From Silvibacterium dinghuense (lineage in GTDB: Bacteria > Acidobacteriota > Terriglobia > Terriglobales > Acidobacteriaceae): DNA of 64,000 bases. Every line of letters begins with the position of its first letter. Positions within the stretch are counted from its first letter, which is position 1. Made by a program: the position numbers and the translations under genes. The stretch spans positions 372,001 to 436,000 of the forward strand of contig NZ_SDMK01000002.1 of assembly GCF_004123295.1 (NCBI RefSeq), read 5' to 3'. Under the pieces are notes generated by a model. That model was not told the origin of the DNA, searched no databases, and was given only the letters and a program-made list of their open reading frames with translations. Positions 62,892-64,000 of the stretch are shown here, piece by piece.

Positions 62892-63503
62892 ATGGGCGCA
62901 TATGCACGCACCGAATATATAGACCTGGCTCCTCACGGTGAAATAGAATCACCCTTTGTGGAAACCACCCAACCCGCCAGCGAACTCGACGACATCGACG
63001 GGCTGGTCAGGACCTATCGGGCTCAGATTCTGCGATTTGTTACTTTTTCGACGGGTGACCCTGACCTGGCTGAGACTATTACGCAGGATACGTTGCTACG
63101 GGCATATTTGGGGCGGAAGAGTTTTCGCGGTGATTGCAGTGTGAAAACCTGGCTTACCGGCATCGCCATTAACCTGACTCGTGACCATATGCGGTCGGCC
63201 AAGTACAAGTTCTGGAAGCAGGCTAAGGCGACTGCAATCGATGTGCACGAGATGGCATCGTTTCTTCCATCCGCGGGATCAAGCCCTGAGCATCAGGTAT
63301 TAGCGAAGGAGAAGATTGGCCAGCTGTCAAAGGTACTTGCGACCCTTTCCCCAAAACAGCGGACCGTATTTTTGATGAGATTTTCTCAGGACATTCCGGT
63401 AGCGGAGATCAGCCAAATGCTGGGGATGCAGATGCACACCGTGAGGACACACCTGCATCGTGCTCTCCATGCAGTCCGCAGCCAGCTTGGAGCGAAGATA
63501 TGA
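62892..63503 (+). CDS. ECF-family RNA polymerase sigma factor
   Basis: 203 residues. Region 2 (about 35-105: LVRTYRAQILRFVTFSTGDP, AETITQDTLLRAYLGRKSF, VKTWLTGIAINLTRDHMRSA) and region 4 (about 135-195: LATLSPKQRTVFLMRFSQDI, PVAEISQMLGMQMHTVRTHL) are both present, with no region 3, as in extracytoplasmic-function sigma factors. The N-terminal 30 residues are extra and acidic. The stop overlaps the next start by four bases (ATGA), coupling it to an anti-sigma factor. It probably controls an envelope stress regulon including itself. Confidence 0.92.
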   Translation: MGAYARTEYIDLAPHGEIESPFVETTQPASELDDIDGLVRTYRAQILRFVTFSTGDPDLAETITQDTLLRAYLGRKSFRGDCSVKTWLTGIAINLTRDHMRSAKYKFWKQAKATAIDVHEMASFLPSAGSSPEHQVLAKEKIGQLSKVLATLSPKQRTVFLMRFSQDIPVAEISQMLGMQMHTVRTHLHRALHAVRSQLGAKI

Positions 63504-63994
63504 CGACAGACATGTTCGCCCACCTGACGGAAGAAGAGCTCCATGACGCTCTGATCGATCTGAACTCCGCCGAGACAGCTCGTCACCTCGCCCTCTGCGC
63601 AATGTGCCGCAGCAAGCTGGAGGTATTTCAGGCCGACATGGAAGCATTCAATACGGCATCGCTGGCCTGGAGCGAAGCACGGTCGATCACCACACCCATG
63701 ATCGAGTTGCCCAGAAGAAAGCAGCACGGATTGTTTCCCGGAGCCGCATGGACACTAGCAACACTCATGCTGGTGACAGGCATCGTGACATTACGCTATG
63801 ACCATCTATCCTTAAGGCGTGCCCACGTCGGAAATACGGCAGCGCAGGATAATGATTCGCAAATTGCGCAAGATAACGATCTCTTACAAGCTGTAGATAG
63901 TGCAATCAACGCAGACGATGTATCGCCCATGCGTGAGTACAATGTCCCCACGGGCCATCAGCCACACGCAGGCAATGACAGGAGTACCTACTAA
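63500..63994 (+). CDS. Anti-sigma factor, single-pass membrane protein
   Basis: 164 residues. The N-terminal cytoplasmic part resembles a zinc-binding anti-sigma domain: HLTEEELHDALID and HLALCAMCRSKLEVF, with the two Cys and the His spaced as in ZAS domains. A membrane helix (about 78-98, LFPGAAWTLATLMLVTGIVT) follows and a periplasmic tail. It should bind the preceding sigma factor until an envelope signal releases it. Overlapping start codon supports co-translation. The gene ends six bases before the window edge. Confidence 0.82.
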   Translation: MTTDMFAHLTEEELHDALIDLNSAETARHLALCAMCRSKLEVFQADMEAFNTASLAWSEARSITTPMIELPRRKQHGLFPGAAWTLATLMLVTGIVTLRYDHLSLRRAHVGNTAAQDNDSQIAQDNDLLQAVDSAINADDVSPMREYNVPTGHQPHAGNDRSTY

Positions 63995-64000
63995 GAACTA

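Noticed and set aside
1-64000. CRISPR arrays, rRNA genes, replication origin
   Set aside because: No regularly spaced repeat array, rRNA-like sequence or DnaA-box cluster was seen on reading the window.

Overview
The window looks like a stretch of chromosome from a soil or plant-associated Acidobacteriota, most likely the Acidobacteriaceae/Terriglobia group. This is inferred from three very large Oar-type TonB-dependent receptors (each a signal peptide, a carboxypeptidase-regulatory-like domain, a plug and a barrel), clustered secreted glycoside hydrolases, the small 'MAKRRGNPNWGKP' protein, and moderately high GC with long antisense open frames. Species cannot be named from sequence alone.

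Layout. 1-600: N-terminal part of a diguanylate cyclase-like gene leaving the left edge. 1138-10062: a carbohydrate-utilisation cluster on the minus strand, in transcription order an Oar-like receptor, a GH39 glycosidase, a LacI-type regulator and a GH3 glycosidase, with LacI-like operator candidates in front of the receptor. 10605-16560: a graveyard of mobile DNA (broken HTH protein, two opposed integrase fragments, two broken IS481 transposases) around a PadR regulator and a three-gene envelope operon of unknown function. 16617-23833: two quinone-oxidoreductase-like MDR proteins, a TetR-like remnant, and a patatin/surface-antigen protein coupled to a membrane-anchored partner.

24804-36877 is genomic island 1. 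It is inserted in tRNA-Leu(CAA): intact tRNA on the left, duplicated 3' half on the right. It carries its integrase and excisionase, LysR and TetR regulators, a truncated SDR gene, a complete methyltransferase-Vsr-endonuclease module (MvaI/BcnI type, probably CCWGG or CCSGG) with an HTH-bearing methylase, and a decaying sensor-kinase-like/receiver-domain pair cut off at the right end. An ArsB-like anion permease separates it from island 2.

38642-50144 is genomic island 2, inserted in tRNA-Glu(TTC) by the same logic. It holds a second integrase, phage tail and holin-like remnants, a secreted RHS/YD-repeat protein of about 1820 residues with a variable C-terminal putative toxin followed by two small immunity-like genes, a structured intergenic element, and a tandem pair of paralogous unknown proteins.

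50450-59391: a second glycan-type cluster (two Oar-like receptors flanking a DUF3472-type secreted protein). 60779-63994: a regulatory-domain membrane protein, a WbaP-type sugar-phosphate transferase and an ECF sigma/anti-sigma pair.

The most novel-looking content is the RHS toxin with its two companions, the kinase/receiver pair next to the restriction module, and the paralogue pair at the end of island 2.
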